From Pyrus communis (lineage: Eukaryota; Streptophyta; Magnoliopsida; Rosales; Rosaceae): DNA of 64,000 nucleotides. This document shows positions 34,680 to 46,600 of this stretch, piece by piece. How positions within the stretch are numbered: position 1 is the first letter of the stretch; the number at the start of each line of letters is the position of its first letter. Made by a program: the position numbers and the translations under genes. The notes under the pieces were generated by a model. The model made no database searches. It saw only the letters and a list, made by a program, of their open reading frames with translations, and was not told the origin of the DNA. The DNA is taken from assembly GCF_963583255.1 (NCBI RefSeq), contig NC_084808.1:28166300-28230299 (forward strand). The letters are read 5' to 3'.

Positions 34680-36354
34680 ATGACCAAAGAAGAAGACTTT
34701 AAGCTCCTTAAAATCCAGGTCCTTCTCTATTAACCCACATTCTTGTATATTCGTTTATATTATTGTTTTTATTCAGACGACAAAGTTGGATGTTGGTCTT
34801 TTTCTCAAGAATCTTTGTTCTTGTTTTTGTTGCTTTGTTTCCCTTTTTTTTATTTGAATTTTTACAGACTTGTGTTCTCAAAGTGAACATTCACTGTGAT
34901 GGCTGTAAGCAGAAAGTCAGGAAACTCCTTCAGAGAATTGAAGGTACTCACTTTTTTGTGTGTTCTTGTATTTAAATTGGTGACCAACTTAGTAGTTGCT
35001 ACCACTTTTCTCTTTCCGAAAGCATATTATTCTAAGATTTGTTTGGTTACTTGGAAAGTATGCCAGGAAAATGAGTAAAATTTAAGTAAAAAGATTTGAC
35101 CTTTGATGAATTTAGTAATTCCAGCACAACTTTCACTTTAGTATGCAAAAAATAATCGAACTTTGATGAATGTAAGAGTAATTTTTGCATTAATTTCTCA
35201 CTTCTTTCCTCGAGATGTGATCTTCACAGTTCACACCCAATTCTCTTAACAGTTTTACCCTGTCCTGCATTTCTAATTCAACTTTCTTCCTTTTCTTTTA
35301 ACCTAATTTACCTACAGGTGTTTACCAAGTGAACATAGATTCTGATCAGCAGAAAGTTACAGTTTCTGGAAGTGTGGATTCTGAAACTTTGATCAAGAAA
35401 TTGCTCAGAGCTGGGAAACATGCAGAGCTCTGGTCCCAGAAATCCAATAACCAAAGCCAGAAGGAAAAGAACAACTGCATCAAAGAAGACAAGAACAACA
35501 ACAAAGGGCAGAAACAAGGCATCCTCAAAAGCCAGCAAAAATTTCCGTCTTTCGTCTCCGAGGAAGACGATGACTCCTTCGACGATGTGGAAGAAGACGA
35601 TGAGGACGAGCTGCGGTTTATCCGGGGGATGCTCAGGCAGCAGCAGCAGCAGCAAGCAAATGATGCAAAGAAAAATGCTGGAGTGATCAATGCAGCAGCT
35701 TCCAACAACGAGAAGATGATGAACAATGTTGGAATTGTGAATGCCGGGAAGAAAGGCGGGCATCCGAATGAGAACATGAAGGTGAATACTGGCGGGATTG
35801 ATCCAAAAACAATGGCTGCCCTGAAGATGAACGCTGCCCAAATGGGCGGCGGAAACATCAATCCCAGCGAAGCGAAAAGAGGCAACATGAATGACCTGAG
35901 TGCGATGATGAATTTAGCAGGTTTTCATGGAAATGGTGGAAATGCTGCTGCAAATGCTGCTGCTTTGGGGGCAAATCCCAATGTTCTTGGAGGGTTTCAG
36001 GCTCATGCAAATCCTAACGCAGCAGGGTTCCCCGGTGGTGGATATTCTACCGGGCAAAGTGGTCAATTCCCATCTTCCATGCTGATGAATCCAAATGGGT
36101 ACGCCCACCCATCACAGATGATGAACATGCAAGCTAGGCAAGCAGCAATGCAGCAGCAGCCACAGATGATGTATCATAGGTCGCCCTTGGTTCCTCCTAG
36201 TACCGGCTACTACAATTACAATCCTAGCCCTGGCCCTAGCTTTTACCCTGCAGCCGCCGCATGCCCCTACGGTGGTGAGCCTAGTTACAGCAGCAACAAC
36301 CCTGCTGCTCATATGTTCAGTGATGAAATCACAAGCAGCTGTCCAATAATGTAA
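34680..36354 (+). CDS. Long HIPP-type metallochaperone with HMA domain and disordered Asn/Gly/Met-rich tail
   Basis: Exons 34680-34718, 34868-34943 and 35318-36354 (GT-AG), 383 residues. Residues 14-78 form an HMA domain with [11 protein letters not shown] (Cys23, Cys26). Next come a Lys/Asn linker, a strongly acidic block ([18 protein letters not shown]), a Gln run, and a long Asn/Met/Gly/Ala-rich region. The protein ends SSCPIM, a CaaX farnesylation box. The layout matches the long HIPP group (At1g23000-like by memory, which lies between HIPP22 and LPR1 in Arabidopsis). Expected role: membrane-attached metal binding or scaffold. The first exon is only 39 nt; the HMA exon is 76 nt, as in HIPP gene 1. 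Confidence 0.92.
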
Positions 36355-38819
36355 CTTCATCATCAGCAGGAAAAAACGAATATGTAGAGGTGTAGGGGAA
36401 GAGAGAATGTCGTTTCAGATGAAGTTCTCGGTTTTATTTAGTGGGTTGTTAGGATGTTGGAGTGATTATCACTCGTCTGTGTAATGTATTGTCTAGTTTT
36501 TGGGATAATGTTTCCGTCTCTTGTTTTAGTTCACGTCTTTGTCGCAGTACTGGCTTTAATCCAACTATCCTAGTAAATAATCTGCTTTGTTCTTATATTT
36601 TCGTATTTGTAGTTTCGTTCTGTTAGTTTTTCAATAGAGAAGCTCCAAGAAAAGACGTGGAGAACATGAAGCTAAAATGGACAACGTAAAATCGAGTTCA
36701 GTGACGTTATATGGTTCGTACAGTCTTTTTCATTTAGTAGTAAGACTTTGTTGTAGTTTTTCTATCAAGATGTACATGAAAATAGATTGAAAATTAAACT
36801 TAATTGACGGAGTTGACTAATACAAGGACGCAAAGAAACTCCAATGATGACGCTAAAGATAAATGATTATACACACAAAAGTGAAAAACCGATTAAACGA
36901 TTGACACTATCATTGCATTTTGACCTAAATAATCCGTTCTTCTATGGAAGTGATTTCCCAAACATTATTCTTTCCTTTGTATACTCTTGTTTACGTCTAG
37001 GTCGAATAATCGCGGAATAATCAAAAGAGTAACGAGACATACATAAACAAGAAATCTTTATTTCTAAATCATGGGAGCTTGGGTATTGAGGTTTTGGGTC
37101 AGTTGGGAAATTAGATGAAGTTTTTTATGCCAATGGGGACAAATGTGGCATTGGATGATGCATTTGTGGTCAGGGAGGACTGATGGGTGTGATGATATTT
37201 GTGCAGAGTTGGGAACAGATGGGTTGACAATGTCTAGTGGTGTAAATATACTATTTGCCGCATGTACCAGATTTGCATGCGTATGTCACGTGCGTCTTTA
37301 TTTTTAAGTGCTATAAAGTTGTTAACCGACAGGACCACAGGGTATTTACAATTCTCACTTGTGGCTGTCGTACTAAGTGTTATATTTTTTTGTATCATAG
37401 CATGACATATCGATTTGTGTTCTGACTTCTGAGGGAAACAAAATCTCCCAAACTTGTGAGGATGTTGATCAATGAGGAAGTAAGTCATAATTATATGATA
37501 TATCCCTTCGAAAGTGTTCGTGGAATAGCCAAAAACGCTTTTTAAATGGTAAAAAACTTCATAAAAATGTTTGTCGGAAAAATACTTTCAGGTTCTTTTT
37601 AGAAGAAGTTCGGAAAGAACTTCCAGCTTGGATTTTTGTTAACAGAAATGCTTGAAATAAAAACGCATATGAGCATAACTGCTTTTTATAAAAGCAGTTC
37701 CAAACGGGCTAAAATAATTCTATATGCTAGCGATTTCGATTAGAATATGGGGGTGGGGTTTGTGTTGTTAAACGGCCTTTGTTGAACTTCGCTCAAAGGC
37801 CTGTTAGAATATTGGACCGGTTTTCTATCTAAAGCCCGACCCGAGGCACATGATCACGACCCGTCCTGTTAGTTACTGGTACCAAAGTTTTTTGAAATAA
37901 AACTCCGCACATGGATAGATCCATGGATCCTGACCAGATACCAACGCTATGTGAAACCTAGATGGCTAACTTGTGGACGTATTCGGTCAGATTTAGTAGT
38001 GCGCCCACGTTGATCCGTCGTGCAACGCCTTGTCATTGTCTGTTGGCCATGGAAGCAAATAAACTAAGTTGAAACACATTATTTTAGGTTACAAATTGGT
38101 AAGGTTTCCACCATCAGATATAAATTTCTTCGGCACGGTCAGTATTTCTTTGGAAGTATCGGAAAAACCAAGGAATCATATGGACGAGAGTGAAGTCTAA
38201 ACTTCACCTCATAGATTTCGTCGATATTTCTGACATATCGTTTAAATATTAGAGAAATACTTTTATTTCGTCTAAACCAGTATTTGACATTCTCTAAAAT
38301 TTCATTTTAAATTACCACAATCTCCATCGAAAGCAACCGATATCAGGTTTTGACTATCATATATACATTGGCATAAGTGCTTTTACACCGTGGAGGTCCA
38401 CAAGGTTTGTTAATTCTTCCATTAAAGCACTCAACTCGGACCTTCCCCCACTAAACAGATGTAAACTTGTCAAATCATTGAGCACCAAAGAAAATAATGG
38501 ACTGTAATGATGAGCAACATTTAAAGTTTGAACACATTTATGTTGGATAGGATATGTTAAATTAAATTGGACATGAATCATGTCTGTCGTTTGGGATATG
38601 GATTCCAAAATATGTGGGATTAAGAAACCCAACCCTTGGACATGGGGGTATCCGAGCCAATTCAAACCAGCTTACTAACAAGCCTTCCCATGCAAATTTG
38701 TCAGGCTATAGCGTTCAAACTTGTGCAGGTGCATTCAGGTCTTATGTAGAAATATACAATTATTTATGTACTGATCAGATCAAGCGTCAGAAATGCCGAT
38801 TTAGATTTGTTCCAAAGAG
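36355..38819. other. Spacer between HIPP 2 and the LPR block
   Basis: Includes the HIPP 2 3' UTR. A sequence near 37680-37712 (AAGCAGTTCCAAACGGGCTAA) resembles a Harbinger-type MITE end, but its partner is not clear. Around 38780-38819 begins similarity to sequence that follows the LPR 3' UTR elsewhere (48382-48424). No gene supported. Confidence 0.4.
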
Positions 38820-38824
38820 AGAAG

Positions 38825-41011
38825 TGTGAAAGAATGATATTACTAGAGTTTTGATTGATTTATTTTTATAGTGGAATACAAGACTTATACGATACAAATA
38901 AGATATTTTAGAAAGTCAATTCTATGAGAGATCAATACACGATTTACACTAATCTAATCCTACAATTAAGGAGATCAAATATTCTAATTGATATTGTCTT
39001 CCAATATTCCCTGTCAAGGTGGAGTGTGAATGTCAAAAACATGCATTGTGCTAAGAAGGGATCGGAATGTAGCTTGGCAACTAGTTGCTAACCAATAGGG
39101 ATGTAAGCCTTCTTAACTCGAGACTGAATCCGTTCACAAACAACATGGTAGTCGGTTTCTACGTGCTTGGTACGCTCATGAAAAAATCGAATTAGCAGCC
39201 ATGAAAAAGGCAACTTGATTATCACAATATAACTTTGTTGGTCCAAGATGATCAACCTGTAGATCAGCTAATAGAAACTTCATCCATGTAAGCCTACATC
39301 CATGGCATGATACTCCGCATCAGTCGAGGACCAGGAAACGGTGGATTGCTTCTTAGTTTTCCAAGACACAAGTGCACCTCTAAGGAATATACAATAAACT
39401 GTGACATACCTTCTCATTATAGGACATCAAGCCTAGCCCGCATCACAATAACCTCTCAACGTCAAGTTTCCCTTCGACGGAAAAATGAGGTCTTGTTCAG
39501 GTGCACCCTTTTAAGAAGTACAAAAGATGAACCGTGTCGAGATGGGGCATTCTCGGTTGTTGCATAAATTGACTGAGTATATGAATTGAAATTGATTGCA
39601 TCATCCTAATTTTGAGCCGTAAATCCAACACATTGTAAGATGCTAATTCATCCCATAGTGCAATCAATTTTGTGTACTAAATTGAGATTGATTGCTCCTC
39701 TTATCTATGTTCGACGATTAATTTCTCTTTTGATCTGATAGATGTGCGAATCGTTTCCTTGTGAAAAGTAATCTCACATGTCTACCCAGACATTTTTCGC
39801 CGATGGGTAATAAGAAATGCTTGCAACATCATCATGTATTGAATTCAGAATCCACGCAAGGACCATGTCGTTGCATCTTTGCTATATGGCGATGTGGTTC
39901 ACCCATAGTTGTGACGTGGTGTTTATTTTACGTAGGTGATGTGGTGTTTATTTTACGTAAGTGATGTGAATATTCAAAGTCACCAGAAACGATGTTATGA
40001 TATCATGTTGAAGAATGAAATTGTTAGAATTTTTTATGAACGATATTGTGACATCCCGTCCCGGGATTATTAAAACGTACATGTGAAATTACAATTTTGC
40101 CCCTAGTGTGTTTTTCGTCACGTTGTGGGGTTGTTTTGTGTGTTGTGGCATGTGTTGGGCCACACACACACCTGCACATTCACTGTCTCTCTCCACCCTC
40201 TCTCTGTCTCTGTCTCTCATCTCTCTCTCACCCTTCCCGTTCACCTTAATACGTACGGACAAACCCATAACCCACCAAATGCTCACAGATCGAAGAAACT
40301 AAGGATACCATTGAACTCGTGTGGTCGAGGCGAGCTCAGCCATACCATTTTCAGGTAGGAACTCTAACGTTTTCACGTCGTTTCGTCAATGGCCGAGTTG
40401 AGTACTATTCATGCAACGTTTATTTATTGAGTTTTTGGGATTTCTAAGCTCATAGGTAGCTTGGTGGTGTCCTAAGGAGCCTCGGAGTGCTTCGTTGGAC
40501 GAATTTGGACGTCGGGATCGTCCTACTCGAAGTTGGCCGGTTTTGGTTGTTTGCACAGGTAAGATCGCGTAAGTTTTAGCCCTTAAAACTTGTTGGGACA
40601 TGTTCTACTAGTCTAGGGCTTTCATTTGGTTCAAGAATTGCAAAGGTGTGGTGACTACGAGGAAATTCAACGGTGTTCTGACAGAATGGACCAAATAAGG
40701 ACTCACCTTCGGGTGTTTCATTTTAGAAGTTGTATATTTTAAAGCTTCCGAACTGTGCAAATGGTTACGTCACTCTCACGTGACGGCCAGCATGCCCTTC
40801 TTCGGGACGGGGTGTGTCAATATAATTCCAAGAGTATGCGTAGAGAATTCCCAATATTGATTTATTTATTTTTATAATGTAATACAAGATTTGTACGATA
40901 TAAGCAAGCTTTTCTAGGACGTTAACTCTATGAGATATAAATACTTAATTTACACTAACCCGATCTTACAATCAAGAAAAATCAAATATAATAATCGATA
41001 TTCTTCCATTT
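38825..41011 (-). mobile_element. Ty1/copia LTR retrotransposon relic, minus orientation, internally deleted
   Basis: Two similar terminal segments lie at about 38825-39002 and 40836-41011 (shared words TTGATTTATTTTTAT, AATACAAGA, TACGATA, TTTACACTAA, GATATT). Between them, on the minus strand, the end of a copia polyprotein is readable in broken frames: RNase H words SWSSTDAEYHAMD and IEFFHERTKHVETDYH (39030-39360). Most of gag-pol is missing. The 5-base sequence AGAAG flanks it (38820-38824 and 41012-41016). The duplicated unit near the second LPR gene has the same flanks joined, with one AGAAG at 48420-48424. A solo LTR is nested inside. Confidence 0.75.
40047..40819 (+). mobile_element. 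Solo LTR, Ty3/gypsy-type, nested in the copia relic
   Basis: About 773 bases beginning TGTGACATCCCGTCCCGG and ending CGGGACGGGGTGTGTCA, so the ends form a strong inverted repeat. ATAT flanks both sides (40043-40046, 40820-40823). No internal domain follows. The interior has a CA/CT-rich stretch. I attribute it to a gypsy-type LTR from its length and terminal wording; orientation is chosen from TG..CA only. Confidence 0.65.
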
Positions 41012-41581
41012 AGAAGTGGCAAGGCTTTTGTGGGTCGTGCTATGGTGTATCTGGGGGAGGATGGAATGATTTGAAGATAAAACAGCGAAAACAAGTATGT
41101 GGCTTTTGAGCCAAATTAATGGTCATTTTAATTGTTTTGAAAGTAGGGTTCCCTTCTTGTGAAAAATGTGGCTTCTTCTCTCCCCAAATAATCAATGTCT
41201 GATGACCTGACCATCCTATGAAAAAGAGAGATATTATTTTCTACTTCTAAGAAATTAAGCATGGACATTGAGGAGAATTAAAAGTTCAAAAAAAAAAAAA
41301 AAAGGTATTATTTTCTCACACATTATTCCTAAAATATGCTATTTTTCCGTCCACTATTATTTCTAAAAAATTGAAATTCTATTTTTCTAACAGCAAAGTC
41401 TCAACTGATATCTACCAACAAATAAATAACCTTTTAATTGCTCTACTGATGTGAGATTATGTACTTCAATAACTACTATCGATATTCAATCATCATCACT
41501 TACTAACTTCTTACCTTTAAATTGGAAAGGTCATCCACACATTTTCTTCTTTCTATCCTCGCCCTTTATGTGTGTGTCTGT

Positions 41582-41614
<33 letters not shown>

Positions 41615-41663
41615 CAAATTTGGCTTACATGTCCTCATTTCACAACCCAAAGTCTAAAGCTCA

Positions 41664-42325
41664 TGTTATCACATCCCGGCCCGGACCCCCACCACATTTC
41701 AGGCTTGACTCCACCGTAGCACGATATTATCCGCTTTAGGCCCTTACCATGCCCTCACGGTTTTGTTTCTAGGAATTCACACGAGAACTTCTTAATGGGT
41801 CACCCATCATAGGATTGTTTTCGCGCGAACTCGCTTAACTTCGGAGTTTCTACTGAACCCGAAGCCAGTGAACTCCCAAAAGATCTTGTGCTATATGGAG
41901 GTGGGCATGTACATATAAGGCACATCACTGCCTCTCCGTTGGTCGATGTGAGATGTTACAATCCATCCCCTTAGGGCCTGATGACCTCGTCGGCACACTC
42001 ACACCATACGACAGAGTGGTTCTGATACTAAATTGTAACATCTCACATTGCCCAGGGGAGTGGATCCTGTAAGCCTTATATGTATATTCTCATCTCTACC
42101 TAACACGAGGCCTTTTGGGAGCTCACTGGCTTCGGGTTTTGTAGGAACTCCGAAGTTAAGCGAGTTTGGGCTAGAGCAATCCTAGGATGGGTGACCTCTT
42201 GGGAAGTTGCTCGTGAGTTCCTAGAAACAAAACCATGAGGGCGTGGTCAGGGCCTAAAGGGGATAATATCATGCTATCATGGAGTCGAGTCGGGGATGTG
42301 GTGGGGCCCAGGTCAGGATGTGACA
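41664..42325. mobile_element. Rearranged Cassandra: two LTRs in opposite orientation around one internal domain
   Basis: LTR at about 41664-41960 is inverted (ends GATGTTACA). It is followed by an inverted internal segment 41961-42033 containing the primer-site complement GGTTCTGATACTAAAT. Then an LTR in plus orientation runs 42034-42325 (TGTAACATCTCACATTG to AGGATGTGACA). A normal insertion has both LTRs in the same direction. Both carry the 5S-like words (GGAACTCCGAAGTTAAGCGA and its complement). Confidence 0.8.
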
Positions 42326-42400
42326 ATCCGTAACATGATATTGTTCGCTTTGGGCCCCGACCACGCCCTCACGGTTTTGTTTCTGGGAACTCACGAGCAA
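42326..42400 (-). mobile_element. Truncated Cassandra LTR fragment
   Basis: About 75 bases match the 3' part of the inverted LTR (GGGCCCCGACCACGCCCTCA, GGGAACTCACGAGCAA) and stop abruptly where the next LTR starts afresh with CTCACATCCCGG. Confidence 0.75.
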
Positions 42401-43007
42401 CTCACATCCCGGCCAGGGCTCGACTCTGCCGTAGCACGATATTGTCCGCTTTGGGCCTCGACCACGCCCTCATGGTTTTGTTTATGGGAGTTCACGAGCA
42501 ACTTCCCAGTGAGTCACCCATCTTGGGATTGCTCTCGCGCGAACTCGTTTAACTTTGGAGTTTTGATGAACTTCGAAGTCAGTGAGTTCCCAAAAGGCCT
42601 CATGCTAGGTAGAGATGAGAATATACATATAAGGCTTACAAGATCCACTCCCTTGGGTGATGTGGGATGTTACAATCCACCCGAGCCCGACGTCCTCCTC
42701 GGCACACTTCCACCCAGGGATTGGCTCTGATACCAAATTGTCACATCCCGGCTCGACTCTACGGTAGCACTGTGTTGTCCGTTTTGGGCCCCAACCACGC
42801 CCTCACGGTTTTATTGCTGGGAACTCACGAGCAACTTCCCAGTGGGTCACCCATCTTGTGATTGCTCTCGCACAAACTCGCTTAACTTCGGAGTTCCGAT
42901 GAACTCCGAAGCCAGTGAGCTCCCAAAAGGCCTCTTGCTAGGTAGAGATGGAAAAATACATATAAGGCTTATAGGATCCACTCCCCTGAGCGATGTGGGA
43001 TGTTACA
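42401..43007 (-). mobile_element. Cassandra TRIM, minus orientation, complete LTR-internal-LTR
   Basis: LTRs at about 42401-42674 and 42739-43007, internal part 42675-42738 with the complement of the primer site (GGCTCTGATACCAAATT) next to the right LTR. The 5S-like domain is visible in both LTRs. No matching target duplication at the outer edges (left AGCAA, right CCTAT), so it took part in the neighbouring rearrangement. Confidence 0.82.
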
Positions 43008-43054
43008 CCTATTGTCTTTTTGCGCCTAACATATTATTATTATATATCTTTTAA

Positions 43055-43229
43055 GCCACTTATTGCTTTGGTCTAGTGGTATTCCTTTTTATTTGTAAGT
43101 GAGATGTTTTAGGTTCGATTCTCGTCGAAGATGAATTTGAACCATATTAGTACTTGCCCATTATGAGACTTAACCCATTCTTCCACTCTTTAGTGTAGAT
43201 ACGATCGTTTGTTAAAAAAAAAAAAAAAT
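43055..43229 (+). repeat. tRNA-derived SINE with poly(A) tail
   Basis: Box A TTGGTCTAGTGGTATTCC and box B AGGTTCGATTCTCGTCG about 45 bases apart, then a body and A15 at the end. This is the organisation of a Pol III SINE. A related copy in reverse lies at 49485-49697. Confidence 0.75.
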
Positions 43230-43483
43230 CAAAAAGTGAGCAGAGAGAAAGACAATGAAGTGGTAACAACATAACTATATTTTTTTAGGTCAATGAAAAA
43301 TACAAAGATTCTACTTCCATTTCATCCATATGGCAGAATGCAGGATCCAGGGGATGGAGGGACCTAGAAAGAATTGCTGTGTATTCTTTAGCCTTTTAAC
43401 CAATTTTTTCATTTCTCTCTTTAAAATCATTTCTAAACAAACCGCGTAGCCAATTACTTTCCCTCTTTCTGCCCTTTTTCCAT

Positions 43484-43491
43484 TATATATA
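43484..43491 (+). promoter_or_regulatory. TATA box of LPR copy 1
   Basis: TATATATA about 200 bases upstream of the start codon, in a region conserved with the second copy. In copy 2 the corresponding sequence is shortened to AATATATTCC. Confidence 0.5.
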
Positions 43492-43660
43492 TCCAAGTCC
43501 GACGAATCCAACACTTTCAACCAAGAAAACACTGTTCAGTCTTTTAACCTGTAAAACACTAAAGTCTCTCTCTGACCCTCTTCCTTTCCGCAAAACACCG
43601 ACTCAGCAAAATCACTTTTCCAATAAGCACCTCTCTCTGATCTCTCTCTCTCTCTCTCGC

Positions 43661-43672
43661 ATGCAACCATAG
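43661..43672 (+). promoter_or_regulatory. Conserved three-codon uORF upstream of LPR copy 1
   Basis: ATGCAACCATAG (Met-Gln-Pro-stop) ends 15 bases before the main ATG, just after a CT-repeat leader. The same uORF is kept at 50562-50573 in copy 2. Confidence 0.6.
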
Positions 43673-43687
43673 CTAAACCAGAGAGAG

Positions 43688-46600
43688 ATGGTTACTGTGC
43701 AGGGAGTTTTGGTGTTGCTAATAGCTTTTATGGGGGTGCTTTTGGAGACTTCATGGGCGGAAGATCAGCTTGTAAATGTGACCAGGTTGCAGATGTTTGT
43801 GGATGAACTTCCCGATATGCCTCTACTGAAAGGCTTTGATGTTGTCAATGGTGTTCCCAAACCCAAGACCTTGAAGATTGGCATGTACATGAAAACATGG
43901 GTAAGCAACAATTCGCATTTATTTGCTAAATATATATTTTATTTTAGGATTGTTTTATTAATACCCCACAAATTGTTAACTAAACCTCATATACTAAACA
44001 CACCCCACACTTACTAAATATACCCTCATACTCCACTCCCACATAAATATGAAAAATAAAAAAAAAACAAAAATTTTCTCTACGACGCAACCTGCAGAAC
44101 TGCCACAACCCTTCTTCCACGACTCTGCTTCAAAACTATAGTAGTGGGTATAAGTACATATCTATGTTCATTCATATATAAGAGTAAAAGTCCTGGGAAA
44201 AGTCCGGCCCTATAAATCTGGCATGAATACATATTGTCTTTCTCTAATGAGCAGATATTTTGCAGTGGATGTGGCAAAACATTTACCCCATCAAACTTTC
44301 TATTGTTAATATTTACATGGTAGTAATTGGTAATCCTAGCACCAAATTTCATGTTTCGTGTCAAACTGTGAATCAGCTACAGTTAGAAGAAAAAAAAAAA
44401 AAAAAAAGGAAGTCTGAGAGTAAAGTTAATTTAAGAGCTCCAAGAAAAATATTTTTGGGGTGTAATTTTGATCTCACGTTGGATTTGTGGGGTTTATTAA
44501 GAAATCAAAGTCTTAAATTTTAGGCCTAAATAGTCATTTCATTTCTACATTTTATTAATTCAGTATTAAAATTTTAAATGGGGTGTAATCAACCATTTAT
44601 GAGGTGTCAATAAAAAACCCTTTATTTTATTTCAAAATTTTATTGTTTTGCCTCTTTCCTACCGTTTAAAAGGTTTAGATAATTTCTAGCATAACAATTA
44701 GGCTAGACGGAGTTTGCGGGGAATAATTTACCCATCCTTGTTGTATATCCACGTATTTTTGTTTCTTTCGTTCTATTTCATGACAAGTTATGTGACGAAA
44801 TAAATGATTGACACGATTAAAAAACATAAATAACGAATGGACGCAAAACTAATAGGTAATTTCAGTGGGTATGCACGATACATCCGAAAGTCATTCATGT
44901 GTTGCTTGTTACGAGTTGAGACCTTCTCCAAATCTTATTGTCCAGAACTCAAAGACCAAAAAATTCGAACCTTTCAAGAGGGAGATCCGAGCTATTATTT
45001 TGCATGAGGGGGCAAGTGAAAACTGTGAAATAGGTAAATGAAGACTGCATGATTCAATGTGGTCCGGATTTTTTTTAATAATTTGCCTCTAATTTGTGAA
45101 ATTTGGAGAGGATCTCAACTCGCTTGTTACATCCTAAAGTCTAATTATTTGACATAATTACCCATAATTTTGATTACCTATGTTATTATTAAATCTAATT
45201 TTTCGAATACAAGTTACATAACGAATATGTTTAGTCTTTCAAACTCGTCATTTAAAAAATTCAAATATAATATTTTACGCTTACCAAGCCAACAGTCAGC
45301 TTTGCTAACAAAACAAATAATGATTTTAATTAAAAAATATTAAAGAAATTAAATTTGTAAATCAAACGATGTGTCACCAATAAGTAATAAGTATATTAAT
45401 AAACAGATAATTCAACCATCAATTTTCATATTACTTAATTTACAAAATTTAGTTTAAAAATTTAGATTCTCTAATATTATCCATTTTAATTATGTTTTTC
45501 TAAGGTCGGACCAGGTAATAATTTAATATGCACAAAAGTTCACCAACCCCATTCCATATGCACGGTTGAAAAGCTGGACAGCAACATATATTCCGATGTC
45601 GCTTTTCTGGTCATTTCCCCCTCTTATTTTATCAATTCTTGACCCCTTTGTTTTCCCAAGTAATTTTTTATTTTATAATTTTCGTTGCAGAGATTCCACA
45701 GAGACCTTCCGGCGACACCAGTGTTTGCCTACGGTACAAGTGAGCGCACAGCAACAGTCCCTGGTCCAACAATCGAAGCCCTCCAGGGAATCGATACCTT
45801 CGTGACGTGGAGTAATTACCTCCCTTCAGAACACATTCTGCCTTGGGACCCGACCATTCCAACGGCCATACCCGCTAGTAAGAAGGGCGTCCCTACTGTG
45901 GTGCACCTCCACGGCGGCATCCATGAACCGGCAAGCGATGGAAGCGCAAAGGCATGGTTCACCGCCGAGTTCAAAGACCGTGGGCCCGCTTGGACCCAGC
46001 AAACATATCGATACCGCAATCAGCAACAACCCGGGAACCTGTGGTACCATGATCACGCCATGGGGTTGACCAGAGTCAACCTCCTTGCTGGCTTGATCGG
46101 GGCCTACATTGTCTGTCAACCAGAAGTCGAGGGCCCGCTTCGACTCCCGAGTGGCGAATTTGATCGAACGCTGGTTGTGTTTGATCGGAGCTTTCGCACC
46201 AACGGTTCGATATACATGAATTCTAGTGGAGACAATCCCTCCATACACCCGCAATGGCAGCCGGAATATTTTGGTGACGCAATTATAGTGAATGGGAAGG
46301 CGTGGCCGCAATTGAAGGTACGACGTCGTAAATACAGGTTCCGAATTATCAACGCCAGCAATGCGAGATTCTTCAAATTCTTCTTCACCAATGGTCTGGG
46401 ATTTATCCACGTGGGGTCTGATTCGGCTTACCTTGGGAACCCGGTGGAGACCAAGGACTTTTTGCTGGGGCCATCTGAGATCACAGACGTGGTGGTTGAC
46501 TTTTCGATGTCTAAGAATGCCAATGTTACCCTAGCCAATGATGCACCGTATCCTTACCCATCCGGTGATCCCGTTAACGATGCCAACGGTAAGGTCATGC

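Noticed and set aside
35308..35888. Minus-strand frames opposite HIPP 2 exon 3
   Set aside because: Leu/Ser/Cys-rich shadows of the Asn/Gln/acidic codons on the coding strand.
37505..37712. Harbinger-type MITE ending CAAACGGGCTAA
   Set aside because: The supposed left end (TAGCCAAAAACGC) matches the right end too poorly.
45685..45690. LPR proteins starting at 45685 or 52388
   Set aside because: These frames begin inside intron 1; a perfect AG acceptor lies just before RFHRDLP, and first exons with signal peptides are present upstream.
45826..46410. Long minus-strand open frames opposite the LPR second exons (also 52610-53362)
   Set aside because: They mirror conserved coding sequence in both paralogues and have no start context or family features.
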